Position numbers and translations under genes: made by a program. The notes under the pieces were generated by a model, which worked only from the letters and a program-made list of their open reading frames with translations, ran no database searches and had not been told where the DNA came from. Of a stretch of 64,000 bases of DNA, positions 51,801-59,656 are shown piece after piece. The DNA comes from Opisthorchis felineus (Eukaryota; Platyhelminthes; Trematoda; Opisthorchiida; Opisthorchiidae), in contig SJOL01001427.1 in assembly GCA_004794785.1 (NCBI GenBank), positions 516,927-580,926 on the forward strand. Reading direction: 5' to 3'. The first letter of the stretch is position 1; every line of letters starts with the position of its first letter.

Positions 51801-52429
51801 AGACTCGTACGAATCGGAATTTGCTGCATCTTCCACTTCTGTCATTCAGGCTGTCCTCGGTGAGTGTATTTATCTTAATCCATGGCACCAAGTCCAATAG
51901 CTCTCAGACTTCGTCGTCCTCTTACACATTTCCAGTTCGAGTTTTTCTTTATACCACCTTTTTGGGGGTTTCTGCCTCCTGTTATGATTAATGTTGATGG
52001 TTTTTAGCGTTTTGACCACGATGATCAGCAACCTTCGGTTTTATCCGCTACGAGTTCCTTTCTCGAAATTCAGTTGTTCACACAGTAGGTACTCGTGGAT
52101 CCTGCTTTCCTCGATTCTGCAGGAATGTCCCAACCACCATCGGTGGTTCTGTAAAACCATCACCTCCTTGTTGCCACGACGCGTCTTCCGGGGAGCCTGT
52201 GCATCTGACAGTTTCCGTTTTCTAGTGCATAATGTCCGGTGCAAACTTTGCGATTGAAATCTGTTCGCCCTACAGAGATCATCCCAGTATACGGTCAGTT
52301 TTTCAATGTCATACCACTGCTGTGTAAATACATATTTTGTTCTCAGGGGAAAAACTTCAGTCTCTTTCTTACCCGTTCCTCAATCTTCCCACTAGCTACG
52401 CTAGCCTTGACTACACTGATTTGAACTAG
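21577..52429 (+). CDS. Facilitative glucose transporter (GLUT/SLC2 type), 11 coding exons
   Basis: Sugar uniporter of the major facilitator superfamily, expected to move glucose across the plasma membrane. Joined exons: 21577-21866, 21904-22028, 22070-22240, 22273-22380, 22416-22501, 22539-22637, 26988-27282, 32940-33067, 51652-51859, 52276-52293, 52347-52429. The total of 1611 nt gives 536 residues, against about 500-520 usual. Every junction is GT-AG and phases agree throughout. Landmarks in order: N-glycosylation site NVT (52-54); LGRKK (95-99); SELVPLSVRG (150-159); NQLMIV (165-170); CPESPRYL (212-219); QQLSGIN (286-292); DRLGRR (335-340); GPGSIPWFIAAEMF (390-403); TTNWLCN (417-423); MPETKG (460-465). 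The QLS in helix 7 and the Trp at 396 and 420 match glucose-selective members. No stop or frameshift interrupts it, so it looks functional. The nearest relatives I know of are the schistosome SGTP transporters; which paralogue this is cannot be decided here. Confidence 0.93.
21904..22028 (+). CDS. Transporter exon 2 (residues 97-139)
   Basis: Continues with KK, completing the conserved GRK loop between helices 2 and 3, then helices 3 and 4 up to GRLLVGVACG. The donor GTATGT opens a 41 nt intron (22029-22069). Reading straight through would give a stop a little later and lose the family match, so the intron is real by conservation. Confidence 0.9.
22070..22240 (+). CDS. Transporter exon 3 (residues 139-196)
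   Basis: Encodes AYTAVGPLYMSELVP, the SVRG loop, helix 5 with NQLMIV (Gln 166 matches the substrate-facing Gln of mammalian GLUT1) and ELWPYLL before helix 6. A 32 nt intron follows (22241-22272), the smallest in the gene. Confidence 0.9.
22273..22380 (+). CDS. Transporter exon 4 (residues 196-232)
   Basis: Helix 6 followed by CPESPRYLYIIKRDPEASR, the GLUT signature at the start of the large cytoplasmic loop. The donor CAG|GTAAGT opens a 35 nt intron (22381-22415). Confidence 0.92.
22416..22501 (+). CDS. Transporter exon 5 (residues 232-260), cytoplasmic helices
   Basis: Found by reading the short gap between neighbouring exons. It encodes ALQRLRSPDHDIDTEL followed by AGFSREASIASRK, matching the intracellular helical bundle of GLUT proteins (pattern L-x-RLRG-x-x-D-x-D-x-EL). 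It is easy to miss because no open frame of useful length covers it. A 37 nt intron follows (22502-22538); its donor is GTCTGT. Confidence 0.85.
22539..22637 (+). CDS. Transporter exon 6 (residues 261-293)
   Basis: Encodes ATVFELLRKPYLRIG and helix 7 with QQLSGING. QLS is the triplet associated with glucose rather than fructose preference in vertebrate GLUTs. The donor GTAAGT opens the first large intron. Confidence 0.92.
24190..25240 (+). mobile_element. Non-LTR retrotransposon (LINE) RT fragment, sense
   Basis: Reverse-transcriptase palm and C-terminal region of an RTE/CR1-type element. Landmarks in order: SGVRQGVPLSPF (about 24259-24294); YTDD catalytic block (24399-24410, Thr in place of the usual Ala); CISPGGLAKD (about 24613-24642); LWRRRDISLSVKGRV (about 24693-24737); then shifting frames with WWEHLISSAEVCQMVFGR (about 24860-24913) and, near 24981, MPVDRLP. 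An in-frame TAG at 24363 and later stops and frameshifts make it dead. It belongs to the same family as the minus-strand copy at 44210-46960. The frames at 24479-24955 are all parts of this relic. Confidence 0.85.
25770..25945 (+). mobile_element. Diverged SINE in intron 6
   Basis: The order of words matches the SINE family: a diverged tRNA-like head (GGATCCGACCC where the B box lies), then CCTCAGCCCTCGTG and GCATGGCAGCTATG. It is considerably more diverged than the copies near 17.8 and 53.3 kb. Confidence 0.6.
26988..27282 (+). CDS. Transporter exon 7 (residues 294-392)
   Basis: The largest exon (295 nt). Encodes VIYYSVELF in the second half of helix 7, helices 8 to 10, the second cytoplasmic GRR loop as DRLGRR (335-340), and FGFGIGPG at the start of helix 10's conserved stretch. 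The acceptor is TTTATAG and the donor GTGAGT; the Gly codon is split (phase 1). Confidence 0.95.
30121..30838 (+). repeat. Unknown dispersed repeat, copy A
   Basis: Begins CTTCAGTGCTGCAATGATGC and is closely matched, as reverse complement, by 47150-47809. Long stretches are nearly identical (for example CACTGGTTCCGGAAAGGGTC). Copy A has two small extra segments (near 30430 and 30480) not in copy B, explaining 718 versus 660 bp. No open frame is shared between the copies, and I see no terminal repeats or Pol III boxes. The family is unknown to me. Confidence 0.85.
31895..31945 (+). mobile_element. SINE 3' fragment (tentative)
   Basis: GGTGGTTGCATGGCAGCTAA matches the SINE body near its 3' end. 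The tRNA-like head is absent. A trinucleotide run follows directly. Confidence 0.35.
31950..31984. repeat. ATG/GAT trinucleotide microsatellite
   Basis: Imperfect run of GAT and ATT triplets (TGATGATTATGATGATTATG and onward). Confidence 0.8.
32940..33067 (+). CDS. Transporter exon 8 (residues 392-434)
   Basis: Encodes SIPWFIAAEMFSQETR (helix 10 and following loop) and TTNWLCNIAVALGFIQMI (helix 11). Trp 396 and Asn 419-Trp 420 line up with Trp388 and Asn411-Trp412 of human GLUT1, which line the sugar path. The acceptor is GTGCGGCAG and the donor GTAAGT. Its 128 nt is not a multiple of three, so skipping it would shift the frame. It sits alone between two large introns. Confidence 0.95.
37860..38690 (+). 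mobile_element. LINE reverse-transcriptase fragment, sense
   Basis: Degraded RTE/CR1-type reverse transcriptase in shifting frames. Landmarks: GTIPDD then EPAIVPIFK (about 38060-38110), corresponding to 'IP-x-xW-x-x-x-x-IVPIFK'; AAFRSVRGCIDHTF (about 38230-38270), corresponding to 'QAGFRSGRGCIDHIFTLRQ'; and VRVYGGL (near 38450). It breaks off near 38690, shortly before a CA microsatellite. The endonuclease and the catalytic DD block are not seen. Confidence 0.75.
38742..38766. repeat. CA dinucleotide microsatellite
   Basis: About 12 uninterrupted CA units, just downstream of the LINE fragment. Confidence 0.95.
38925..39030 (+). mobile_element. SINE-related 3' fragment
   Basis: TAGGCTTGGGCAACGTGGC, then TTCAGTCGGATGACATGG and TTGTGCACCGAATGG follow the body order of the SINE family (leader gCAACCTGGCA, TTCGGGTGGCATGG, GTTAGGCACCGAAAGG), with substantial divergence and no tRNA-like head. 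Confidence 0.5.
43480..43600 (+). mobile_element. tRNA-like SINE-type sequence (tentative)
   Basis: A perfect B-box-like GGTTCGAACCC lies at 43528-43538, with a plausible but weak A box upstream. The sequence after it does not match the main SINE family, so this could be another tRNA-derived element or chance. Confidence 0.3.
44210..46960 (-). mobile_element. Nearly complete non-LTR retrotransposon (LINE), antisense
   Basis: Read on the minus strand from about 46960. An APE-type endonuclease relic comes first (LLDWTALNSFGYF near 46740; MDYVTVSHRWRASIQ and CVDSDHSIVRAQVSIRFP at 46395-46260). A linker follows (MVRGAQMLVRLFPKTKGTQV at 45888). Reverse transcriptase comes next: QAGFHPTRGCIDHITTLRQV (about 45400-45340), SAFDCVDRQ (about 45275), EHADDIALLG (45018-44989, His replacing Tyr of the YADD block) and VDKFVYLSSCIGPGELAKDE (about 44832-44773). 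The C-terminal region runs to about 44210. Frames change repeatedly and stops are present, so it is inactive. It is the same family as 24190-25240. Confidence 0.85.
47150..47809 (-). repeat. Unknown dispersed repeat, copy B (inverted relative to copy A)
   Basis: The reverse complement starts CTTCAGTGCTGCAATGATGC and matches 30121-30838 almost throughout, at by-eye identity around 90% outside two gaps. Similarity fades past GAACGAA at 47151-47157. Both copies lie in introns of the same gene, in opposite orientation, on either side of exon 8. Confidence 0.85.
48195..48295 (-). mobile_element. tRNA-like SINE-type sequence
   Basis: The minus strand reads GCGAGGTGGCACAATGGTCA at its head, giving an A box TGGCACAATGG, and a B box GGTTCGAACCC about 36 bases later (plus-strand 48232-48242). 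Spacing is tRNA-like, but I see no paired acceptor stem, so it is more likely a SINE head than a tRNA gene. It differs from the main SINE family downstream. Confidence 0.45.
51652..51859 (+). CDS. Transporter exon 9 (residues 435-504)
   Basis: Encodes YLEIYSFLP, helix 12 (SACILLVVIVLLYIY), then MPETKG, the signature closing the GLUT core, and a cytoplasmic tail (SADMIEAEFRCRTSLRHRD). The acceptor is TATCTCGTCGCAG. At 51860 there is a strong donor, GTGAGT. If it is not used, the frame continues 13 codons to TAG at 51898-51900, giving a 516-residue protein. I favour splicing because the downstream acceptors keep the frame. Confidence 0.9.
52276..52293 (+). CDS. Transporter exon 10, 18 nt microexon (proposed)
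   Basis: The acceptor CTGTTCGCCCTACAG ends at 52275 and the donor GTCAGT starts at 52294. With the single leftover base from exon 9 it encodes EIIPVY plus one base. Since 18 nt is a multiple of three, including or skipping it keeps the frame. Without the downstream intron the frame would run as a hydrophobic stretch to TGA near 52424, which is less like a cytoplasmic tail. Confidence 0.5.
52347..52429 (+). CDS. Transporter exon 11, C-terminal tail (proposed)
   Basis: The acceptor TATTTTGTTCTCAG ends at 52346. It encodes a hydrophilic tail ending SYASLDYTDLN before TAG at 52427-52429. The 53 nt intron before it (52294-52346) is in the size range of the gene's other short introns. The tail has no family signature, so support comes from splice signals, phase and composition only. 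Confidence 0.55.
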
Positions 52430-53037
52430 TGGCCAAAAGTTAAATTGGGAGTTTGTTCGGTATCTGACAAAATCTGTTCCGGTTTTGACTCACGGAGGAA
52501 TGTTTGAAATTCTGCCTAGCGACTACTGGTGCACATCGATAGTCTTAGAACTGTTCCGGTTCACACACTCTCTCTTAGACAGCCATATGCGCGGCTGAAA
52601 TCGCACCGCGTGTGGGCGTGGAAGCCCACCGAAGTGGCTCAAAGTAATAAGCTGCCAAGCCACTTTAAATTCGTAGCCAATTCTACTGTACTTTCGCGTA
52701 CAACACCAGATCTTCGGGCTCTACGCACTTCTTCGTTACCAAAGTTTGTGGTTTTACCAACTTCTCAACTATTTGCGTCAACACATCTTGTGGTTCAGTG
52801 CGCACACATTATGAATGAATGCACACTAGATCCCTGAGCAAATATTGGTTACAAAATTGGTGTAGATGAGTGGTACAGGTAGAAAAATGTGTTCACGCCA
52901 TTGCATTGTCAAATAACGTATCGGTTGTGCGCAGCACTGGACTGCACTTCAGGTAGGTAATTTCTGTGAAACCTTTTAGACTGGTGTTTTTCGTGAGGAA
53001 TTAGTGGCATAATTGTATGAGTATTTGGTAGTGATTA
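52430..53037. other. Probable 3' flank or UTR, nothing recognised
   Basis: Contains a 102-codon frame (52529-52837) with no recognisable feature. No clear AATAAA is seen close to the stop codon. The stretch ends at a SINE cluster. Confidence 0.35.
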
Positions 53038-53205
53038 AGGTGCGAACTTACTGACCGGGAGGTCTGTGGTCTGAATTCAACCTTGGCATCTCGACAGCCC
53101 CTGCCTAGGCTTGAGCAACCTGAAGGTATCTCAACGCTCGTGCTTTCTTCTGATGGCGTTGCACGTAGACTTCGAAAGGGCGCTACAGCTGAAGGGTTAT
53201 TTGCT
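53038..53205 (+). mobile_element. SINE, diverged and 5'-truncated
   Basis: Starts inside the tRNA-like head (CTTACTGACCGGGAGGTCTG) and runs through CAACCTGAAGGTATCTCAAC to CGCTACAGCTGAAGGGTT, in family order. Confidence 0.7.
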
Positions 53206-53274
53206 ATTATTTAGGGCAAACGTGAACTCGCCACCACCAGCAACAACAATAGCTAAAACTGCTACTACTGGATA

Positions 53275-53445
53275 TCAGTGGTTAGAGCGCGAATTCACTG
53301 ACCGGAAGGTCCGTGGTTCGAACCCGACCTCTGCTTCTCGACTTCCCCTGTCTGGGCTTGGTCAACCTGGTAGTATCCCAGCCCTCGTGCTTTCTTCTGG
53401 TGGCATGGCAATTAGGCACCGAAAGGTTGCTAGAGCTGAACGACA
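53275..53445 (+). mobile_element. SINE, well preserved, 5'-truncated
   Basis: Begins at ATCAGTGGTTAGAGCGCG within the A box. It has a perfect B box (GGTTCGAACCC) and the full body to AGAGCTGAACGA. It is very close to the copy at 17731-17920. Open frame 53111-53596 spans this copy and the preceding one; it is repeat sequence, not a protein gene. Confidence 0.88.
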
Positions 53446-53771
53446 GGTTCCTCTGAAATCTAGAATTTCGGCCTCTACCCAAATAATAATCATCCATCTC
53501 TCGGTCCGTCAAGTTTTACACAAATCCACCGTTTCAGTTGGGCTGAATCCGAATTCACATTCGTGCTTACAATCCCACACTTCATTGGACTCGTAATTCT
53601 AGCCTTTTAACTCGTTTAATTCTTTGCTAACAACTTGCGAGACCAGATAACCTCAGAATGGGCGGTTATAGGAAGTGCTGTCATGCGTCTAGTAGTTCGT
53701 AACTCCATGTCACAAACAGTGCTATGCAGTCGGAAGTCTATCTTTATGTGTTACTAGATAGGTGTTAGAGC

Positions 53772-53953
53772 TCGAGATAGCCCAGTTGTTTAGGCGCGAA
53801 GTTACTAACCGCAAGGTCCCTGGTTCGAATCCAACAGCGACGTCTCGACTGCTGCTGTCTAGGTTCGGGCAACCTGACGGTATCTCAGCCCTCATGTTTC
53901 CTTCAGACGGCATAGCAGTTATGCACCGAAAGAGTGTTGCAGCTGGACGAGGT
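53772..53953 (+). mobile_element. SINE, same family
   Basis: The head has GAGATAGCCCAGTTGTTTAG; the B box is GGTTCGAATCC, the canonical tRNA form; the body has CAACCTGACGGTATCTCAGC and GCACCGAAAGAGTG. This is the third same-orientation copy in 0.9 kb. Confidence 0.82.
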
Positions 53954-56909
53954 TAGTGTGAGAAAATACCACCGAAATAATGCAGTGGTATTAGCCCGAA
54001 AGAATCCCTTCAATCAGGTCTACCATCCTCCGGCCGGCCTGCAGAAGAGCTGAGACTAAGACAAAGCAATATTCAGCAGCGTACTGGCACAGCTATAGAA
54101 ACTGTCGAATCAAAATGAGTGTAATTGGTAGTCACCGTAACACCAGGTTTTGTGGACTTCGTTTGGAATCCTTACCGAAAATGCTCTTTTTGGTGGGTTA
54201 TATGGAAGCGGTTTGTGTCTTCCTGTGCTGTCATTGTGCTAATCTTACAACAAACTTCAAACGTTTCTAACCAAGACTTGAAATTTTGTACAAACCTGGC
54301 ACTTACAGCACCACACCATTTGACCGTAGGCAGTCACTTGCTCACATTTGGGGCCTTATCTACAGTGTGACCTTGTTTTTTTGTATCTTGTTAGTCCTTT
54401 CCTTCGTTAAAAGAGGTCCTTGTTTGCGAAGCAACGACCTTTTGCAAGCCAGTTACGTAACGGTCTCGGTATTTGGAATAGCAGGAGACTTTTTATGTGT
54501 GCAGTGTAACACCAAACTGCGTGAAATTCATCTTTTATGGTCTCCAGTAGACTAACAAACGTAACATTTGATTGAGGAACTCGTTTTTGCGAAGAATTCA
54601 AAAAGGAAAATGCACTTCCGACTCACTTGAGCAGGCGATTCATGGGACTCTTACCTTGCTACTTGTTCTGAATTACTCTTTCCAAGTGGCTTCAAATTTG
54701 CCGTCTACCTGTTACTAATATGTGTGGTGCGGACCACTATCCCACCGTTCGCATGCATATGAGACCCCACTGTTCAGTTATTCCATCCTGAGGTGACGAT
54801 CACCTGCTGTTTCCTAATAATGTTACAGTTGTTCATTTTTATGGCCTCCCAACTTTACTTTTATCATATTGACACCATGCTGGCATCACTTAATTCTATG
54901 CTAACCCTCTTACGAACGTTTACCACGTCTGCAACTTGGAAAAGTAAAAAAACATCAGAATTTTCTTCTAGTAAAGAGGATTTTTTGAATTGCGTATGCT
55001 CCTTCACGACGACTCTGGTTTTTGGTGTTATCACTTCACTTTCGTACATCCTTAGTTGATCATTTAAAAGGCCATCGATAGAAAATAGGTAAACTAAGTG
55101 AAAAGTGGTCGGTTTATGTAATCGCACCTTCAGCTTCAACAACCGGATGGAAACCGTCGGTAAGGTTGACGGGTAAATCGGTTGGCAATCGGGTGTTCCA
55201 ACGATTTCGAAGTCATGCCGATCGTGGATGGCTGGTTTTATCAAGGCAGCGCTGTTTCTTGGTCGTTCGTTCCATACCGTTTCACCAAAACATTGATTGT
55301 CTGCATTTCTGTCTGTGCCATTGTACTCCTTACTACAAAGTGTGCTCCTTTCTGAAAACTACGGTGTGTGCAGCACTCAACCAAACCAGTATGGTGGCTT
55401 CCGTTCGATCTACTCAGACCGAAGTGTTACCACGATTCTCTGGTCGAACCATTGCGATTTCACGTACACTAGGTGGTGCGCTGAAACCTTGGATGACGGA
55501 AACCGCATCTTGTTACCATATAACACAATATGTACTTCCCACAAGGGTGGACGATTTTGAGCCGTAGAGTGACCCACGTTGGTTAGTGTGGTTATGGTCC
55601 CAGATAGTCGGACAACGTTGGTGGAGCTTGTATCTTTTCGAGACAGTATTCTATGCCCTCCATTTCTACGGAGCTGCACATTTGAAGGCATAAAAGTTCT
55701 TATTTATTCCACAAATGGATCACCGAAGAGCAGAGGACTCACACATAGGTTATATTTATGAACTTTGAGGAAATAGCACAATGCACGTATATGCACCAAC
55801 ATGCAAGTCTTTCATGATGAATATTGAGTCTGATTAGAAAGGATTGAGGACCACATCAGATTAGTGAATTAGGATGTCGTAAAGGGCTGTTTTAAGAAAA
55901 AGAAAGGTACAAAGAGTCAAGTTTTCCAACCGGTGGGAAAACTTCTGAAGGGTTGACTGCATTCTGGAAGATTGAACAACGACATGGGAAAAACAAGTCC
56001 ACGAACTTCCAGTATGGCATTACCGGCAACATAATACAAGTGACATTTGATGACAAGAAAGTCTACAGGTTATCAGGTAAAGGATAGCAATGAGTTAAAC
56101 AGTTCTGAATTGAACAGCACCATGGACGGATACAGAAGAAGGAATGATTTCATCTAAATTATGGCAGCAGCTCTAGTGTAAAATGAGCGGATTCTTTATA
56201 AAGGAGGAATTTAGGGCACGATGAAATATTTGCATACGTTAAACAGATAGTCAACCTTGCCGGATGCTTGCGCCGTATGGAACGACACAAGCCGCTTAGT
56301 AATGCAGGAGAAAGCATAATATTGGGTCTACAACAGGTAGGTTCTGATTTGGAATTGAATGACAATGGAGGGATATATGGTTAGACCTTGAAGAGTTAAA
56401 GGTTGTTGTATTTGACATCTCTCGGTTTTGGATCTTCTTCAAAGCCGGTTTTCAGCGCAGTGCGACCTGTTCATAGGTGTCACGCAGTGTAAAGTACAGC
56501 ACGAACGAAGCATAATATATCCCACAGTTGTGTATCGCAATCGTGTACCTAAAATAGAAACAGTATGGGGCCACAAATCCTTCTGGAACACTACTGGATC
56601 GGAACACCTACCATGCACCGGAGTGAAATTAGTCAGTTTATCAGACGACACTTATACTCCAAGGCAATGTTCGAACATTTTCTCAGCATCCCGAAACCTC
56701 GCACACATCAGGAGACTGATCACAGGGTATAGAAGTGATTACGAGAAGTTTGCGTGATGTGATTAACCCTCTAGGGTCCCTATGTTTGTTTGACTGCTGT
56801 GTATGGTTGTTTTTGGTTTGTATCCATGTTGTCTGGAAGTATAAGCACCTCAGAGGGGTCATAGTAAACCAGCCCCAGGCGCGTTTCCTATCTCATTCGT
56901 TTTGCTCCT

Positions 56910-56928
56910 AATAAAGCTTTCAAATAAA
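56910..56928 (+). promoter_or_regulatory. Two closely spaced AATAAA hexamers
   Basis: AATAAA at 56910-56915 and at 56923-56928, 13 bases apart, followed by GT-rich sequence (GACGGTTGTAC). This is the layout of a polyadenylation site, but no upstream coding sequence is assigned to it. It may belong to a repeat. Confidence 0.25.
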
Positions 56929-59630
56929 TGACGGTTGTACAGCAGTGAAACATTGGCGTCCAACATTGATGTACTGTCGATGTGTGCTACACCTACTGAA
57001 CATAAGACAGACTATAGCGATTTGTCTTTACCTTTCCCGGTAGAAAATTACATCAACCTCTCTTCGAATTCTGGTCAGTTTTTGCATCATAAACAGGCCC
57101 TCTGGAATCTTCTCGAGTACACTCGGGTGTTTCACACTAATTAGACACAGGGTTGAAGTAATGCGAACTGATAATAAATAACAACACACATGCTAAACAG
57201 GAAACGCCGACTTGTTCATGAGTTTTGTAATGTTGTCACAATGGCATGATCAACCGGTTTGCGTCCTCATCTGTCATTCCACCCGACTGGACAAACCCTA
57301 TTGTGCGTTGACAGAGGTCTGCGCAAAACTGGGTTCATCACACCTGGTTTCACTTATTGCTGAGGCATACGAGGTATGCTCAAACAGATCACGTCATGTA
57401 TGCCAGTTGTTTTCGGTAGATTTTTAGCTAAACAACCTCGGATCCGGTCTACGGTGGATGATCATTATTCATTTGAATGATGATTTTTTGTCCTTGCAGT
57501 TGATCTGTGCGCAAAATCATACTATTCTCTTACAGTTGAAAATGTTAGCACGAATAGAGGAAGTTTGACTGATTTTCTACTCGGTAGCCAACCAAGTCAG
57601 GCCGTGTCCCTTATGAAACCGAACCAATTCAGAGGACATTGACCAAATTATACGCTGCTGTTTGTCTTTATACCTTATCACAAAGCTCTGATAAGTAGTT
57701 CAGCACTACAACTGCCCCTATGAGTGGTTTCCTTTTTTCCGAGTACTACTCACAACGAGGACCTGGTGCTTGGTCCGTATCCCTTTAAACCAAACAACCG
57801 CACACATGCCGAGACTATCGCAATTGGGTCTTTTTTGCTTTCATCACGTGCAATTTTGTTTGCTGCTCAACATTCATTTTTCTAGTTTGTATAAGCCAAT
57901 CGTTAATGTGCCGCTTGCGCGTAGCATGTATTATCCGACTCAGAATTCGAACTACATGCTAGCACATCAGTCACGAAAATTAGCAAAACAATGTTTTGTG
58001 TCTGGGTGAGACAAATTTGTCCAGTAGGAGGCACAACATCCTAAACGACATTTTCATCCGAATGTTTCAATCGGTGGGTTCGAATTCTCAGTCTTGTTCG
58101 TGCTCTTCAATTTGAAGGACCAGATCCCGCTGATTCAGAAATACAACCGTTGTTGCGATAAATCTAAAGAACTGGTGAGTTTCCTTGCAGGTATATCAGA
58201 ATTTCCGACTCCGCATGTTCTCCAGTCCTGGCTGTGACTGGCCTGATATTTGGTAGTTGTTTTGTTTAATGTTTTCAGTGTACGATTTGCCTAATGACCT
58301 TTTTAATACTTGGAAAATTTGCTTCAGAGTTTCGTTTCGCAAACTGCTACTGTCCTTTCTCTGTCGCGTTTGTCTTTGGGTACCTTATCCACCATTACCG
58401 CGCGTACTATGAAGGGCCGAAATTGTTTGCATGCCTCTCCCCCAGTCTCACGCATATCCGATTGTGTATTGGATTTTGATGAATGCCACACTGATTAACC
58501 CGTAAAGAACAACGTATCATGTTTACCAAAAAACAGCACGTGTCCTCCAACTAACAGTTTTTGCACGTTTGATTTTCCTACTCTGATTGCTATACTTAGG
58601 TTCCATTTGTGTATTTTTCTGGTTTGCCCTTTGTTAAGCCCACTACCAGGGGAAATATTGGCAGTAGAACTATCCGTCTTCACAGCCCACTCCAGTCGTT
58701 GTCTAGCTGGTGTCTTCTCATTTCTACTGTCGTGCAGCTGCAAGTGTTGTGTCACACTGAGTTTTCTTTTCTCGGATTTTAGTTTGTTTGTTCACTCCGT
58801 ACGGAAAAAAGCGAGATGGAGATATGAATGTCTTCTGTCTCTAAGTGAAGTTTACTTCTCTAACTCTTCGTTCAAACTAATTCTTCCTTTCTACAGGTTA
58901 TCACTACACCGCGAGGGACGACACAATCAAAGTGGAGTTAAACTAATCATTCATCGAAATTTTTTGTCGATTTCATCTTTTTATATTCCTTTCCTGTCGA
59001 CTGTGTGCTCTATTCCATGACTTGTGCACCAAGGCACTGGTTGCTTATCAAAGCTTTTTGGAATATCTTTGACACTGCTCTTCAATGACAAATCAACGAT
59101 TACGTGTAACTTCATCAGAATCCCTCATTTTTCTTCATTTTTAAGATCCATGTTGGCTTATATTTATTTATGCTGTCATTATAGATCGTTGTGATTTCAA
59201 GGCGTTGTTTTTCGTCGACCCGCGATATTCTCCCAAACGATGCCAGCAATAACAGACAATATCGCTTCTAGTGGAAAGTGGTAAAGGTAGTCGTTTCTGG
59301 GGTCTATCCTGTTGGATGCGAGCGACAGAAGACCGTATGGTTGTCTATGTGTGTGTGCGTGCTTATTTGTATGAATGCGTGTTCAGTCGATTACTGATGG
59401 TACAGTGTATCATTTCTGAAGTGTTATAAATTCCATGCTAATTGCTGTAGGACTGGAAGTGAATGGTGTTTGTCGGAACAACCGTCCGTAATGGGTTCCG
59501 CACTGCGGTGTGTTTAGCTGTGGGATATAAATCAAAGAGTACCATGCAAGAAAGACACTCTTACGACATCCTCGTTCATTGGTTGGATTTGTATTTGCGT
59601 ACAGAACACGCAATTTCGAGTAACGTGCCG

Positions 59631-59656
59631 TATATATATATATATATATATATATA
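59631..59656. repeat. TA dinucleotide microsatellite
   Basis: Thirteen uninterrupted TA units. Confidence 0.95.
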
